A stretch of 64,000 nt of DNA from Pseudomonas graminis. GTDB taxonomy: Bacteria; Pseudomonadota; Gammaproteobacteria; Pseudomonadales; Pseudomonadaceae. Made by a program: the position numbers and the translations under genes. The notes under the pieces are model-generated. The model was given only the letters and a program-made list of their open reading frames with translations. It did not search any database and was not told the DNA's origin. How positions within the stretch are numbered: position 1 is the first letter of the stretch; the number at the start of each line of letters is the position of its first letter. Below are positions 18,301-26,261 of the stretch, piece by piece. The stretch spans positions 3,003,001-3,067,000 of the forward strand of contig NZ_CP053746.1 in NCBI RefSeq assembly GCF_013201545.1, in the 5' to 3' direction.

Positions 18301-21007
18301 AGGCGCCGCTGCCATTTGCGCGGGCAGTGGTCAGGCGTGTGCTGCCATCGAGGATTTCAAGCTCAGCCTCCAGAGTGGACGTACCGGTTAGCGCGAGCTG
18401 GGTGTCGAAGGTGATCCCGCCCTCGGCGACTTCGCCTTTACTGTCCTTGACACTGACGATCTGCGGGCTGACCCAGTCGTGATGAAGCTTGAAGGTGTAG
18501 ACCGTTCGCGGAAGCGGCACGGCAGCACTCTCGCTGGCGACGCCGTCGAAGGCCACGTTGCAGATCACCGTCACGCGGGTGTCTTGCCCCAGCCGCTCCA
18601 GTTCAGTGCGCAAAACGCTTTGCGACAGGCCGGCAGTCGCCTGGGCACTGGTCAGCTCCACACCGTCGAGCAGCGTGATCGTGTGCAAACCGCCACTGCT
18701 CGTTTCCCCTTCGAGCCTGAACCACACGCGCTGCCCTGCAGCAATGAACGGCCATTTCGTAACGGTCGCAGTGCCATTGCCGGTGAAGGTTGCCAGATTG
18801 AGCGTCAGGGTCTGGCTATCGGCTTGGGTGATGACGGGGTGGGGCAGGTCTTTGTCGGGCTCACCGAACGGCAGCACCGGCAGGCGCAATATGTCCGACT
18901 GCTTCTCGGCCATGTAACGCTTGACCCGATAGCTGACACTGACGTCTCGGCCAATGTTGGCGCCGATCACTGGCGCGGGCACGGTGTATTCGACTTGCCC
19001 GCTGCTGCTGCCCGGTTTTTCCTGATCGGCGGGGGATCCTGTTCCCGGGGTACCCAACCACATGAGGGTCGCCAGATCCGCGTCCTCCATGCTGGCGTAG
19101 CTCACGCGTACGGTGACGCCATTCAATGCATCCATCGGATCGAGCACGCCATTGCTGGCCTGCAGCACGGTGGGGGCGGGAAGGTCGCCAATCAGTTTGC
19201 CAATGATCAGATTCAGCGTCGCCGAGTACTGGTAGGAGGCTGGCGAGCCGCGCCTTAGCGTGTACAGCACCCTCACTTCGTTGTTGATGTTGGGCTCGAC
19301 GATTGCGCGCGGGAGCGTGAAATCCACCGGTTTGCCGGCGATGGTGGTGGTGATGGGGATTGAGTCACTGCCACTGCCCTCCAGAGGAAGACCAAGCCAG
19401 TACCAGGTCAGGATGTCGCCGGCCAGCGTGCCGGTATAGCTGACCCGTAACGTGATGTCTCCCGGGTGCAGTTCGGGATCGAGTACGCCGGCCTCGGCTT
19501 CCAGGATGGAGGGGGCGGGCAGGGACGCCGAATGTTGCCCGACTCGCACGTGCAGGTGCTCCGAAACGCGGACATCCAGCACCTGCCAGGCGTCATTGGA
19601 AACCCGATAACTGACATCCAGCGTGCCGTTCTCCAGCGGGGCAATGTGCTCGCCCATCACCGGGATGTAGACCACATTTCCTGCCTCGTTGGCGGTGACG
19701 ATGTGCTGGGCTTCGTACAGGTAAGGCGTGCCATCCACCCGGGTTCCCAGCCAGATAAGATCGATCAGGTCGCCGTTGGCCATGTACTCGTACACCGGAA
19801 TTTCCACATGGGCACGTTCCTCCAGAGGGCTGAGCACATCGCCGATCAGCTCCAGAATGCTCGGAATTTTCAACGGTAGGGTGCCAGTGATGCGAGCTGG
19901 CGCGCGCTTGGAGGACTGCGGTGGATCACCGTTGGCTTTGGTCAGCACATAAGAGGCCTCGGCTTTCCCGTCGAGGAGCGCGCGCACCCGTGCATTGGGC
20001 ACGGTGGTGTCGTAGACGGACGGAATATTGCCCAGTACGACCGACTCGGTATACGTCAGTTCCTCACCTTGCGCCGTGGTCCCCAGCCAAGTCATGGTCA
20101 GCGTGTCACCGCGTTCGAAAGGGGCCCCGGATACGGGGATCTGTACCGTGACATCGGCGCTGGCGAGGGTGCCCAGATCAATAACGCCATTCAAGGCTTG
20201 CGCGATGATAGGTGCGTCCAGTTTCCAGGCGCCGGCCTCCACGGGCACCTTGGTTTGCAGGGACCAGTCGGTGGAAAAATTCCAGACCTCGTCGTACACC
20301 TGATAGTGCACCAGCAGGCTCTCGGCATCGCCGGCCGCCAGCACCGTGGCCTGATCGACGATGATCTCAATCGGGTCACTGCCCGCTGCTTCGTCTTCGC
20401 TGATTTGTCGCCGCAGCGATACCGATCCCCATCGCAGTTCGAGCGTGTCGCGCGCGGCGCGTCCGGGGTAGGTGGCAATGGTGACCGGAATGCCTTCAGC
20501 GGCCGACTCGGCGTCCACGCCGTTTTCGATCACATCCTGTGGCAGTTGCGGCGCCGCCAGTTCTGAGTGACCAGGCAGGTGCGGGTCGCGGTCAATGCCC
20601 GCCGGCCGGTCGAGCTTGACCCTCAGGCGCAACGGCACCGAGTCTTCCGTCGAGGTGGCGCCAGCACGGGTCAGGCGATACATGACAGCTTCGGCCCACC
20701 CCGCAACGGCGGCACTGCCAGGCAGAAAGAAAATGATGCGCTTGTCCAGATCGGCAGCGACGACGTCGTGATCTGCGATCATTACACCGTCCCAGTACAC
20801 CTCGATTCGATCCCCCTCCTGCATGCGCAGCCAGGGATCAACGGCGCTCAACATGCCGCTGGGATTGTCCTCCACGATGGCAATGTTGATCCCGCCGTCA
20901 CCGTGTTCAACGGGCGTCACCATCCCGCTGATCCATAACGGCCGTAGCGCCATGACAGAGTAGTCACGTTCCAGCGGGGGAAAGAGGGTGCGTGAGTTGC
21001 GTTTCAT
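15356..21007 (-). CDS. Giant Ig-like repeat protein of the paralogous set (4) with adhesin-like tip
   Basis: 1883 residues, no signal peptide. Residues about 1-840 contain Ig-like modules of the same kind as the other three paralogues (LELRWGS, LTMTWLGTT, DLIDLIWLGTR, TWYWLGLPLEG). The segment PGHSELAAPQ...DVIENGVDAESAAEGIPVTI aligns with the neighbour gene. Residues about 845-1695 are nine repeats of about 95 residues beginning PTITSIKDS and containing LEVEIFDG, GTATADANGTWSL and AMKAKAxYG. A Big_2-like domain follows (about 1700-1770), and the last 110 residues (RIPSLGELREIHAQYGNRWPQ, FYSWSTDG) resemble the C-type-lectin-like tip of enterobacterial invasin-type adhesins. AAGGACG precedes ATG 21007. 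It is the second gene of an operon with the 24355 gene (258-base gap). Confidence 0.8.
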   Translation of the reverse strand: MKRNSRTLFPPLERDYSVMALRPLWISGMVTPVEHGDGGINIAIVEDNPSGMLSAVDPWLRMQEGDRIEVYWDGVMIADHDVVAADLDKRIIFFLPGSAAVAGWAEAVMYRLTRAGATSTEDSVPLRLRVKLDRPAGIDRDPHLPGHSELAAPQLPQDVIENGVDAESAAEGIPVTIATYPGRAARDTLELRWGSVSLRRQISEDEAAGSDPIEIIVDQATVLAAGDAESLLVHYQVYDEVWNFSTDWSLQTKVPVEAGAWKLDAPIIAQALNGVIDLGTLASADVTVQIPVSGAPFERGDTLTMTWLGTTAQGEELTYTESVVLGNIPSVYDTTVPNARVRALLDGKAEASYVLTKANGDPPQSSKRAPARITGTLPLKIPSILELIGDVLSPLEERAHVEIPVYEYMANGDLIDLIWLGTRVDGTPYLYEAQHIVTANEAGNVVYIPVMGEHIAPLENGTLDVSYRVSNDAWQVLDVRVSEHLHVRVGQHSASLPAPSILEAEAGVLDPELHPGDITLRVSYTGTLAGDILTWYWLGLPLEGSGSDSIPITTTIAGKPVDFTLPRAIVEPNINNEVRVLYTLRRGSPASYQYSATLNLIIGKLIGDLPAPTVLQASNGVLDPMDALNGVTVRVSYASMEDADLATLMWLGTPGTGSPADQEKPGSSSGQVEYTVPAPVIGANIGRDVSVSYRVKRYMAEKQSDILRLPVLPFGEPDKDLPHPVITQADSQTLTLNLATFTGNGTATVTKWPFIAAGQRVWFRLEGETSSGGLHTITLLDGVELTSAQATAGLSQSVLRTELERLGQDTRVTVICNVAFDGVASESAAVPLPRTVYTFKLHHDWVSPQIVSVKDSKGEVAEGGITFDTQLALTGTSTLEAELEILDGSTRLTTARANGSGAWNTNLSGLQIKNYSVTAHALDGSGLVSQPRRFEVLANLTPTITQVVDSSGPVSNGGTTVETSVTITGQGSPDQQIELFDGNASKGTARTNSAGTWSLTVSGLTVASHPFKAKALYGSQPESIVWTVTVAQNVIPTITSVEDSNNADIPDRGYTVDTSVTLRGAASANFDVQILDGATVIGTAKADAGGQWTLSLTGLSVAAHAVKAKALYGSGQESLVRTFTVTASVAPTITSIKDSQGQEIPDKGATADTQVTLTGAASRGLNIQVLDGATVKGTATADANGTWSLLLTGLSVASHAMKAKAVYGAGAESAVRSFTIIASVAPTITSIKDSNNVEIPPNGFTVETDVVLTGSASENLEVEIFDGALSQGKVRANAAGEWTLSLTGLSVAAHAVKAKALYGSGQESLVRTFTVTASVAPTITSIKDSQGQEIPDNGSTADTQVTLTGRASMGLNVQVLDGATVKGTATADANGNWSLLLTGLSVAPHAMKAKAMYGAGAESAVRSFTIIAAVTPTITSIKDSKNVEIPPNGFTVDTNVVLTGSANANLEVEIFDGTTSRGTVRANAGGQWTLSLTGLSVAAHAMKARANYANNPESPVRTFTVTAVVSPTITQVVEPNGTPVANNGSTFANTLTLSGKASINQSVEIYDGATSKGTADVNANGDWSRQVSGLGSGSHSLTAKALYASNPVSSPWTVNVLAATVPTVTSVRDSQKEISNGGKTTETAVTVKGNAAANQQVEVFDNSTSKGKVSVTGAGEWTQSVSGLALGGHSIKAVARYGDEPESNVRTFTVESPVPPLVIDPSTVALSSKLYRPTADLSVDPVSWPANSTSRRTPSSGAPPYTYTSSNSAIVKVAGDGTIYSQSNGNATITVRDSQGRSGSYPVSVSGVILVHLLGNTTYKAGLKLAAANGKRIPSLGELREIHAQYGNRWPQGEARFYSWSTDGAGLYKNWVKNLVTSDELAFDIKFENFGSYAHTHAM
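16471..17640 (-). repeat. 570-bp higher-order tandem duplication inside the giant gene
   Basis: Each 570-bp unit encodes two different ~95-residue Ig repeats (types SIKDSQGQEIPD and SIKDSNNVEIPP). The segment CCGCCACGCT recurs at 16561, 17131 and 17701, exactly 570 bases apart. The two full copies are nearly identical over long stretches, indicating recent duplication or gene conversion. Confidence 0.8.
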
Positions 21008-21174
21008 GGTGAGCGTCCTTGTTCATTTCTGAAAGTTAGCGTGTCAATCGTCGAAGGCGCGGCGGATCGTGATCGGGTGATGATTGCTGCGTGGGTTAAC
21101 CCCGCTTGGACGATCCATACACAGCCGGCGGGGCTGACGAATAATCAACCTGAATAGAAGGTTGGTTTCCACTA

Positions 21175-21222
21175 GCTTCGCAGTCGTCTTGGGCCCATGC
21201 CTGACGGGTGCGACTGCGAAGC
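21175..21222. other. 12-bp inverted repeat between the two minus-strand Ig-like genes
   Basis: GCTTCGCAGTCG (21175-21186) and CGACTGCGAAGC (21211-21222) form a perfect stem with a 24-base loop, directly downstream of the first minus-strand Ig-like gene. There is no T-run. It may act as an mRNA-stabilising or attenuating hairpin inside the operon. The rest of the 258-base gap shows nothing notable. Confidence 0.5.
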
Positions 21223-21265
21223 CTTTGTAAGCAAAATGCTAAGTGCTCTGCTTCTGTCCGACGCG

Positions 21266-24200
21266 CTATATAAAAAGTCTGAATTGTCTTAGCACCGAGT
21301 GGGAGCCCCCACTTCTAAGCTGCACGAAATACTCCCCCGTCACTGAAAGCGTCGGCGTGACTGACCATGCGCCACTGGCGCCGACTATGACGGTAGCAAG
21401 CTGTTGCTGTACACCGTTCACGAGCGCAATAAGAACGCCCGTCTGATTAACGAATGAGACACCGGATATGGTCAGTATGGGATCGCGGGTTAAAGTGTTT
21501 TCAGGAATTTCTACCCCATTAGAGTCCCTGATGCTGATGATCGTCGGGAACGCATCAAAGACGCTAAAGCTACGTACTGCCGACTCGCCGCCGTTGCCGT
21601 ATTGCGCCTTGGCTTTGATCGCATGAGCCCCATCCGCCAGACCGGTGATTGCGAAGGTCCATTGTCCGTTGGTGTTGGCCATGGCTTTGCCTTTAGAAGC
21701 ACTGCCATCGAAGACTTCCACTTCGAGCCCGGCGCTTGCAGCACCCGTCACCGTCACACTCGTTTCGACCGTTATCCCACCGGCCGGAATTTCAGCGCCG
21801 CTGGCGGCTTTGATACTGGAGATAGTGGGTGCGACGACGGCGGCCACAGTAAACCCACGCACTGCCGACTCAACGCCACCGCCATATAAAGCCTTGGCTT
21901 TGATCGCATGAGCCGCAACCGCCAGACCGGTAATTGCGAAGGTCCATTGTCCGTTGGTGTTGGCCGTGGCTTTGCCTTTAGAAGCAATGCCATCGAAGAC
22001 TTCCACTTCGAGCCCGGCGCTTGCAGCACCCGTCACCGTCACACTCGTTTCGACCGTTATCCCACCGGCCGGAATTTCAGCGCCGCTGGCGGCTTTGATA
22101 CTGGAGATAGTGGGTGCGACGACGGCGGCCACGGTAAACCCACGCACCACCGACTCCGCGCCATCGCCGTAAAGCGCTTTGGCTTTCAAGGCATGCGAGC
22201 CTACCGCCAGATCAGTGAGTTCCTTAGTCAACGTTCCGTCAGCGCCGGCCGTCGCCTGGCCTTTTGACTGCGCACCATCAAAGAGCTCCACCGCCTGACT
22301 GGCTGGGGCAGTGCCGCTGAGGGTCACGCGGGTATCGGCGGTGACACCACCGTCGGGAATATCCTGCCCGTTGGAGTCCTTGATGCCAGTAATCGCTGGC
22401 GGGTCCAGCACAATCGGCTTGCCGACATTAAAGTGGTTGATGTCTGAATAGCTGCTCCTCCCACCGAAGCGTTCTACCCAGTAGGACGCGTCAACGGTGC
22501 CGCCGTCGTTGCTGGAAATGTCTTCGGGGTAAAGGCTGAAGACCACCGGTTTGTTCACTGTGGCCGACGTGAGCGTGATGAAGTCCTGGACCTCGCCGCC
22601 CAGGCTGCCTTTCCACAGGTACACGACCTTGTCGAGCGCCGCCATCTCCGGGTAAACCGGCACGGTCAGGGTGGTTCCCGGCAAGGCCGGATCGAGCACG
22701 CCGTTCACTACGTCCTTGACCTCGGGTGCTGGCAGTTCGGCACGCGCTTCGCCTACGGTGAGCGTTGCCGACAGGGCGGACTTGCGTTCGATAATCGTGC
22801 CGTTGTCGTCGTGGGTCAGAAGGAAGTGCAACACCAGCGTCCCACCGTCAATTGGTGTCAGGTGCGTACCGGGAACCGTGAAATTGAGCGCGTATTTATT
22901 GGTGGCCTCTCGATTGCTGATGACATGAGCGGGCAATTCCGGATCGTAGATCGTCAAGTCAGGGCGCGTGCCGATCCATTTCAAGGTGATCACATCGCCC
23001 GCCGCCATGCTGTCATCCCACGGGATTTGTACGGTGGTCTGCGGCAGGTCGGGATCGAGTGCGCCTTGCTGGGCATCCAGCGCGACGGGCGCCGCCATGC
23101 GCACGGTTTCCCCGATGACGTTGATGAATGCACCTTTGGAGGCGGCTTTCAACGTGTCTGTGGTGTCCTTCAAGTCGTAGGTAAACACAGCCTGGGTCTT
23201 GGCCAGTCGCCGGATCTGCGCATTGGGCACCAGTATCTCGAAGATATGCCCCACGCGGTCGATCGTGATCGGTTCCGCTTCGTACAGATGGGGTTCGCCG
23301 TCTGCGGTGGTCCCGGTTAATTTTAAGAAGATCTTGTCACCCACCGCGAAGTCGGCTCTGAGGGGGGCAAGGCTTTTTAAAGCACCCTTGCCCAGAGAGG
23401 CTTCCAGCTGTGCCGTCAGCTTTTTGCCCAGCAAGGCAGTGAATTGAGCGAAAAATTGGAAGCGACCCATCGCCACAACCTGGAGAGTCACCGGGTTGTT
23501 GCCTAGCGTGTCGAGGTCCAGCACGTTGTTGATAGCTTCATCAACAAAGGGGGCCTCCAACCGTGAGTTGCCGGTATCCACTACGATGCGCTTTTCAGCC
23601 GCCCAGTCCTCGGAGCGGTTCTTGACCACGTCATACACCTCGTAGGTCACCGCCAGGCCATCCGCGCCGGAGTCTCCTGCCGCCAGAATGACCGACTCCT
23701 CGACCATTATTTCTATGGGGTTGTTGACCTCGGGTTCTGTGACTGTATGTTCCACAAACCAGCCACCCCAGGAAAGCCTGACATTGTCCTTCTCGCTCAT
23801 GTCCGGGTACGGTTCGATCGTGACGGGTACGCCCGCCGCGGCGGCGTCTGCATCCACGCCGTTATTGATGACGTCCTCAGTCAACGTCAGTTGCAACGCC
23901 GAGTGCCCAGGGGTGTCGCCGTCCTGATCCTGGCCGCCGGGGCGGGTGAGCTTGACCCATATCCGGGATTCGCTGGACGTCTCCGGAGACTGGCCGACTC
24001 GGGTCACGACGTATTTCACGGTGTGTGCGCCGGGGGCAAGGCGGGCGGCGTTGATAAAGGTAGTGACCCGTTGCCCGACCTCCGCTGCTGCGATGAACTC
24101 GGTCGCAACGGGCACGTCATCGAGCAACACCTTGACGCTGTCGCCTTCGGACATTACGGACCAGACCGGTAGATAGAGCTGCAAACCTTGCTCTGGAAAG

Positions 24201-24355
24201 TTATCCATCGCAGCGCCATGGTTGATCCCCAGGAGCCTTTCCCCGGACTGCGCCGGCGGGACCGGCAGCGGACCTGTGTTGCCGGGGATCTCCAGATCGA
24301 TGAGCGCGTCGGGATGGGAGGTGTTCGGATTCAGGTCTTGCGACGATGTGGCCAT
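21266..24355 (-). CDS. Ig-like repeat protein of the paralogous set (3)
   Basis: 1029 residues, no signal peptide (start MATSSQDLNPNTSHPDALID). The first ~650 residues carry Ig-like modules with NVRLSWGGW, VITLKWIGTR and KVVYLWKGSL. PGHSALQLTLTEDVINNGVD matches the giant neighbour almost motif by motif. Residues about 653-1029 are four ~95-residue repeats of the PTISSIKAASG type, the middle two nearly identical in DNA. It ends VLRQFRLFI without a lectin-like tip, so it looks like a shorter sister of the 1883-residue protein. CAGGAGT lies upstream of ATG 24355, and the shared palindromic promoter region lies about 40-80 bases upstream. It is the first gene of the right-hand operon. Confidence 0.8.
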   Translation of the reverse strand: MATSSQDLNPNTSHPDALIDLEIPGNTGPLPVPPAQSGERLLGINHGAAMDNFPEQGLQLYLPVWSVMSEGDSVKVLLDDVPVATEFIAAAEVGQRVTTFINAARLAPGAHTVKYVVTRVGQSPETSSESRIWVKLTRPGGQDQDGDTPGHSALQLTLTEDVINNGVDADAAAAGVPVTIEPYPDMSEKDNVRLSWGGWFVEHTVTEPEVNNPIEIMVEESVILAAGDSGADGLAVTYEVYDVVKNRSEDWAAEKRIVVDTGNSRLEAPFVDEAINNVLDLDTLGNNPVTLQVVAMGRFQFFAQFTALLGKKLTAQLEASLGKGALKSLAPLRADFAVGDKIFLKLTGTTADGEPHLYEAEPITIDRVGHIFEILVPNAQIRRLAKTQAVFTYDLKDTTDTLKAASKGAFINVIGETVRMAAPVALDAQQGALDPDLPQTTVQIPWDDSMAAGDVITLKWIGTRPDLTIYDPELPAHVISNREATNKYALNFTVPGTHLTPIDGGTLVLHFLLTHDDNGTIIERKSALSATLTVGEARAELPAPEVKDVVNGVLDPALPGTTLTVPVYPEMAALDKVVYLWKGSLGGEVQDFITLTSATVNKPVVFSLYPEDISSNDGGTVDASYWVERFGGRSSYSDINHFNVGKPIVLDPPAITGIKDSNGQDIPDGGVTADTRVTLSGTAPASQAVELFDGAQSKGQATAGADGTLTKELTDLAVGSHALKAKALYGDGAESVVRGFTVAAVVAPTISSIKAASGAEIPAGGITVETSVTVTGAASAGLEVEVFDGIASKGKATANTNGQWTFAITGLAVAAHAIKAKALYGGGVESAVRGFTVAAVVAPTISSIKAASGAEIPAGGITVETSVTVTGAASAGLEVEVFDGSASKGKAMANTNGQWTFAITGLADGAHAIKAKAQYGNGGESAVRSFSVFDAFPTIISIRDSNGVEIPENTLTRDPILTISGVSFVNQTGVLIALVNGVQQQLATVIVGASGAWSVTPTLSVTGEYFVQLRSGGSHSVLRQFRLFI
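21541..22115 (-). repeat. Two near-identical 285-bp tandem repeats
   Basis: GGCGCTTGCA recurs at 21731 and 22016, exactly 285 bases (95 codons) apart, and the flanking sequence is almost unchanged over the whole unit. These are the second and third 95-residue repeats of the 1029-residue protein. Confidence 0.8.
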
Positions 24356-24391
24356 GGCGGGTATGACTCCTGTCGGTGGATGCCAGGAGTC

Positions 24392-24436
24392 ATTGAGCGC
24401 CGGATCAGGGAAGTTGGCTACTGTCAGAAATGACAG
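24392..24436 (-). promoter_or_regulatory. Palindromic promoter region, right copy
   Basis: On the minus strand CTGTCATTTCTGACAGTAG (24436-24418) differs from the left copy at one of 19 positions, and conserved bases continue to CTCAAT (24397-24392) with identical spacing. It lies directly in front of the first minus-strand Ig-like gene. The same element thus heads both outer operons of the accessory block. Confidence 0.6.
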
Positions 24437-24486
24437 GTTTTGCTGCCTCCGGTCGGTTTGGGCGGCGGCGGAGGCGGCTGAGACAG

Positions 24487-25140
24487 CTACTTCCAGTGAT
24501 GAATCGGCCAGCCGGCCTTTTCGGCGTGTTCACGCAGCGTCGCGTCGGGGTTCACCGCGTGGGGGAAATCCACTTTCAGCAGCAGGGGCAAATCGTTGCG
24601 CGAATCTGAATAGAAACTAGCGCCTTCGAGGTTCTCGCCTTCCTGATCCAGCCATGCCATCAAGCGGGTGATTTTGCCTTCGCGGTAGGTGAGCACGCCG
24701 GTGGTCTGGCCGGTGTACACACCATGGGCGAGCTCCAGATCGATGGCCAGCACCTCATCAACGCCGATGCGCTCGGCAATGGGCTTGACCAGGTGCACGC
24801 CCGACGCGGAGATGATCAGAATGCGGTCACCGGCGGCGCGGTGTTCGGCGATGGCCTTGGTAGCGTCGCTGAAAATGATCGGTTCGATGTAATCCTCGAC
24901 CCACGGCCCCACCAGAAAATCCACTTCCTCCGGCGTGCGCCCGATCATCGGGTCCAGGCTGAACGCCATGTAATCTTCCATGGCCAGCTCGCCCTTGCCG
25001 TAGGCTTCCATCAGTTCGTGGTCCTTCTTCATGAACCACTCCGGATCGACCCAGCCCAGCCGGCCCATCTGCTCGCTCCACAGGCTGGAGCAGTCACCGT
25101 GGATCAGGGTTTCGTCCAGATCGAAAATTGCTAAAGACAC
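24487..25140 (-). CDS. HAD-superfamily phosphatase, subfamily IB (SerB-like)
   Basis: 217 residues, cytoplasmic. Motif I FDLDETLIHGDC carries the nucleophile Asp and the acid/base Asp. Motif II is ILIISAS, motif III is TYREGK and motif IV is YSDSRNDLPLL. A helical cap lies at about 20-80. The family hydrolyses small phosphomonoesters; the substrate is not evident. GTG 25140 is the start, with TGGAGC about ten bases ahead. In PAO1 its homologue PA3255 lies beside the ABC genes; here it is downstream of the ATPase gene on the same strand, after a large hairpin. Confidence 0.88.
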   Translation of the reverse strand: MSLAIFDLDETLIHGDCSSLWSEQMGRLGWVDPEWFMKKDHELMEAYGKGELAMEDYMAFSLDPMIGRTPEEVDFLVGPWVEDYIEPIIFSDATKAIAEHRAAGDRILIISASGVHLVKPIAERIGVDEVLAIDLELAHGVYTGQTTGVLTYREGKITRLMAWLDQEGENLEGASFYSDSRNDLPLLLKVDFPHAVNPDATLREHAEKAGWPIHHWK

Positions 25141-25192
25141 GCGCGCGCTCCATTAATCAGTGTGGATTCGGTCGGCGTCTGGCGCGCAGCTA

Positions 25193-25268
25193 CAAGTTTC
25201 AAGCGGCAAGCTGCAAGAGGGAGCGGCGGTGATCCAGCTTTTTCTTGCAGCTTGTCGCTTGAAGCTTG
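25193..25268. repeat. Long imperfect palindrome between HAD and ABC ATPase genes
   Basis: The arm 25193-25217 (starting CAAGTTTCAAGCGGCAAGC) pairs with 25244-25268 (ending CGCTTGAAGCTTG) with two mismatches over 25 bases. The palindrome fills the gap between the ATPase stop and the HAD start and could limit read-through. Confidence 0.65.
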
Positions 25269-25273
25269 CCGCT

Positions 25274-26260
25274 TCAAACAGCACATAACGCCGACGCTTC
25301 GATGTGCAGGGTGACGCGCTGGCCGTTCGGGTGCAAGTCGCTGGCCGAGCGGTTGAGCACGTCGACCACCAGATCCACGCCTCTAGCCTCGACGCGATAG
25401 CGAATCACGTTGCCCAGCAGGCTGTGGCTGCGCACCTCGCCCTCCAGCGAGCCGGTGAGGCTCAATTGAATGGCTTCCGGGCGAATCGCTACGCGGCTGT
25501 TGATCGGGCGTTGCATCAAGCGGCTGGCGGCGTCGGCTTCCAGCAGATTGTAGTTACCGATGAAGCCTGCGGCGAAGGCGTCGACCGGGGCGGTGTACAG
25601 GGTTTCGGCGTCGCCGCTCTGCACGATCCGGCCCTGATTCATCAGGAAAATCCGGTCGGACATGGTCAGCGCTTCTTCCTGATCGTGGGTCACGAAGATC
25701 GTCGTCAGGCCCAGCTCCTGCTGAATGGCGCGGATCTGCTCGCGCAGGTGCTTGCGGATGCGCGCATCGAGGGCCGACAGCGGCTCATCGAGCAGCAGCA
25801 GGCGAGGACGGGTCACCAGTGAACGCGCCAATGCCACACGCTGACATTGCCCGCCCGACAGCTGATGCGGATAGCGCGCGGCGAACTCGTTCAGCTCCAC
25901 CAGCTTCAGCACCTCGCCCACCCGCTGCTTCATTTCGTCGGTACTGACTTTCTGCATGCGCAGGCCGAAGGCGACGTTCTGCTCCACGTTCATGTTGGGA
26001 AACAGCGCGTAGCTCTGGAACACCATGCCGATGCCGCGTTTCTGCGGTGACACCGGCACCAGGTCTTTGCCGTCGAGGAAGATCCTGCCGCTGGTCACCG
26101 ACGTCAGCCCCGCGATGCAGCGCAGCAGGGTGGACTTGCCGCAGCCGGACGGGCCGAGCAGGGTGACGAATTCGCCTTTGTGGATGTCGCAATTGATGTC
26201 GCTGAAGACCGCTGTGCTGCCGTAATTCTTCTGCAGGTTTTCGACACTGACGAAGCTCAT
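25274..26260 (-). CDS. ABC importer ATPase (PotA/Fbp type)
   Basis: 328 residues, inner-membrane-associated ATPase energising the importer encoded upstream. Walker A GPSGCGKST, Q-loop FQSYALFPN, signature LSGGQCQRVALA, Walker B LLLLDEPLSALD and H-loop VTHDQEEA are all intact. The C-terminal ~100 residues form a TOBE-type domain (INSRVAIRPEAIQL). One base separates it from the stop of the upstream permease, so it belongs to the operon running 29907 to 25274. Equivalent of PA3254. The substrate is unknown: members of this family carry iron, spermidine or 2-aminoethylphosphonate. Confidence 0.93.
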   Translation of the reverse strand: MSFVSVENLQKNYGSTAVFSDINCDIHKGEFVTLLGPSGCGKSTLLRCIAGLTSVTSGRIFLDGKDLVPVSPQKRGIGMVFQSYALFPNMNVEQNVAFGLRMQKVSTDEMKQRVGEVLKLVELNEFAARYPHQLSGGQCQRVALARSLVTRPRLLLLDEPLSALDARIRKHLREQIRAIQQELGLTTIFVTHDQEEALTMSDRIFLMNQGRIVQSGDAETLYTAPVDAFAAGFIGNYNLLEADAASRLMQRPINSRVAIRPEAIQLSLTGSLEGEVRSHSLLGNVIRYRVEARGVDLVVDVLNRSASDLHPNGQRVTLHIEASALCAV

Positions 26261-26261
26261 A

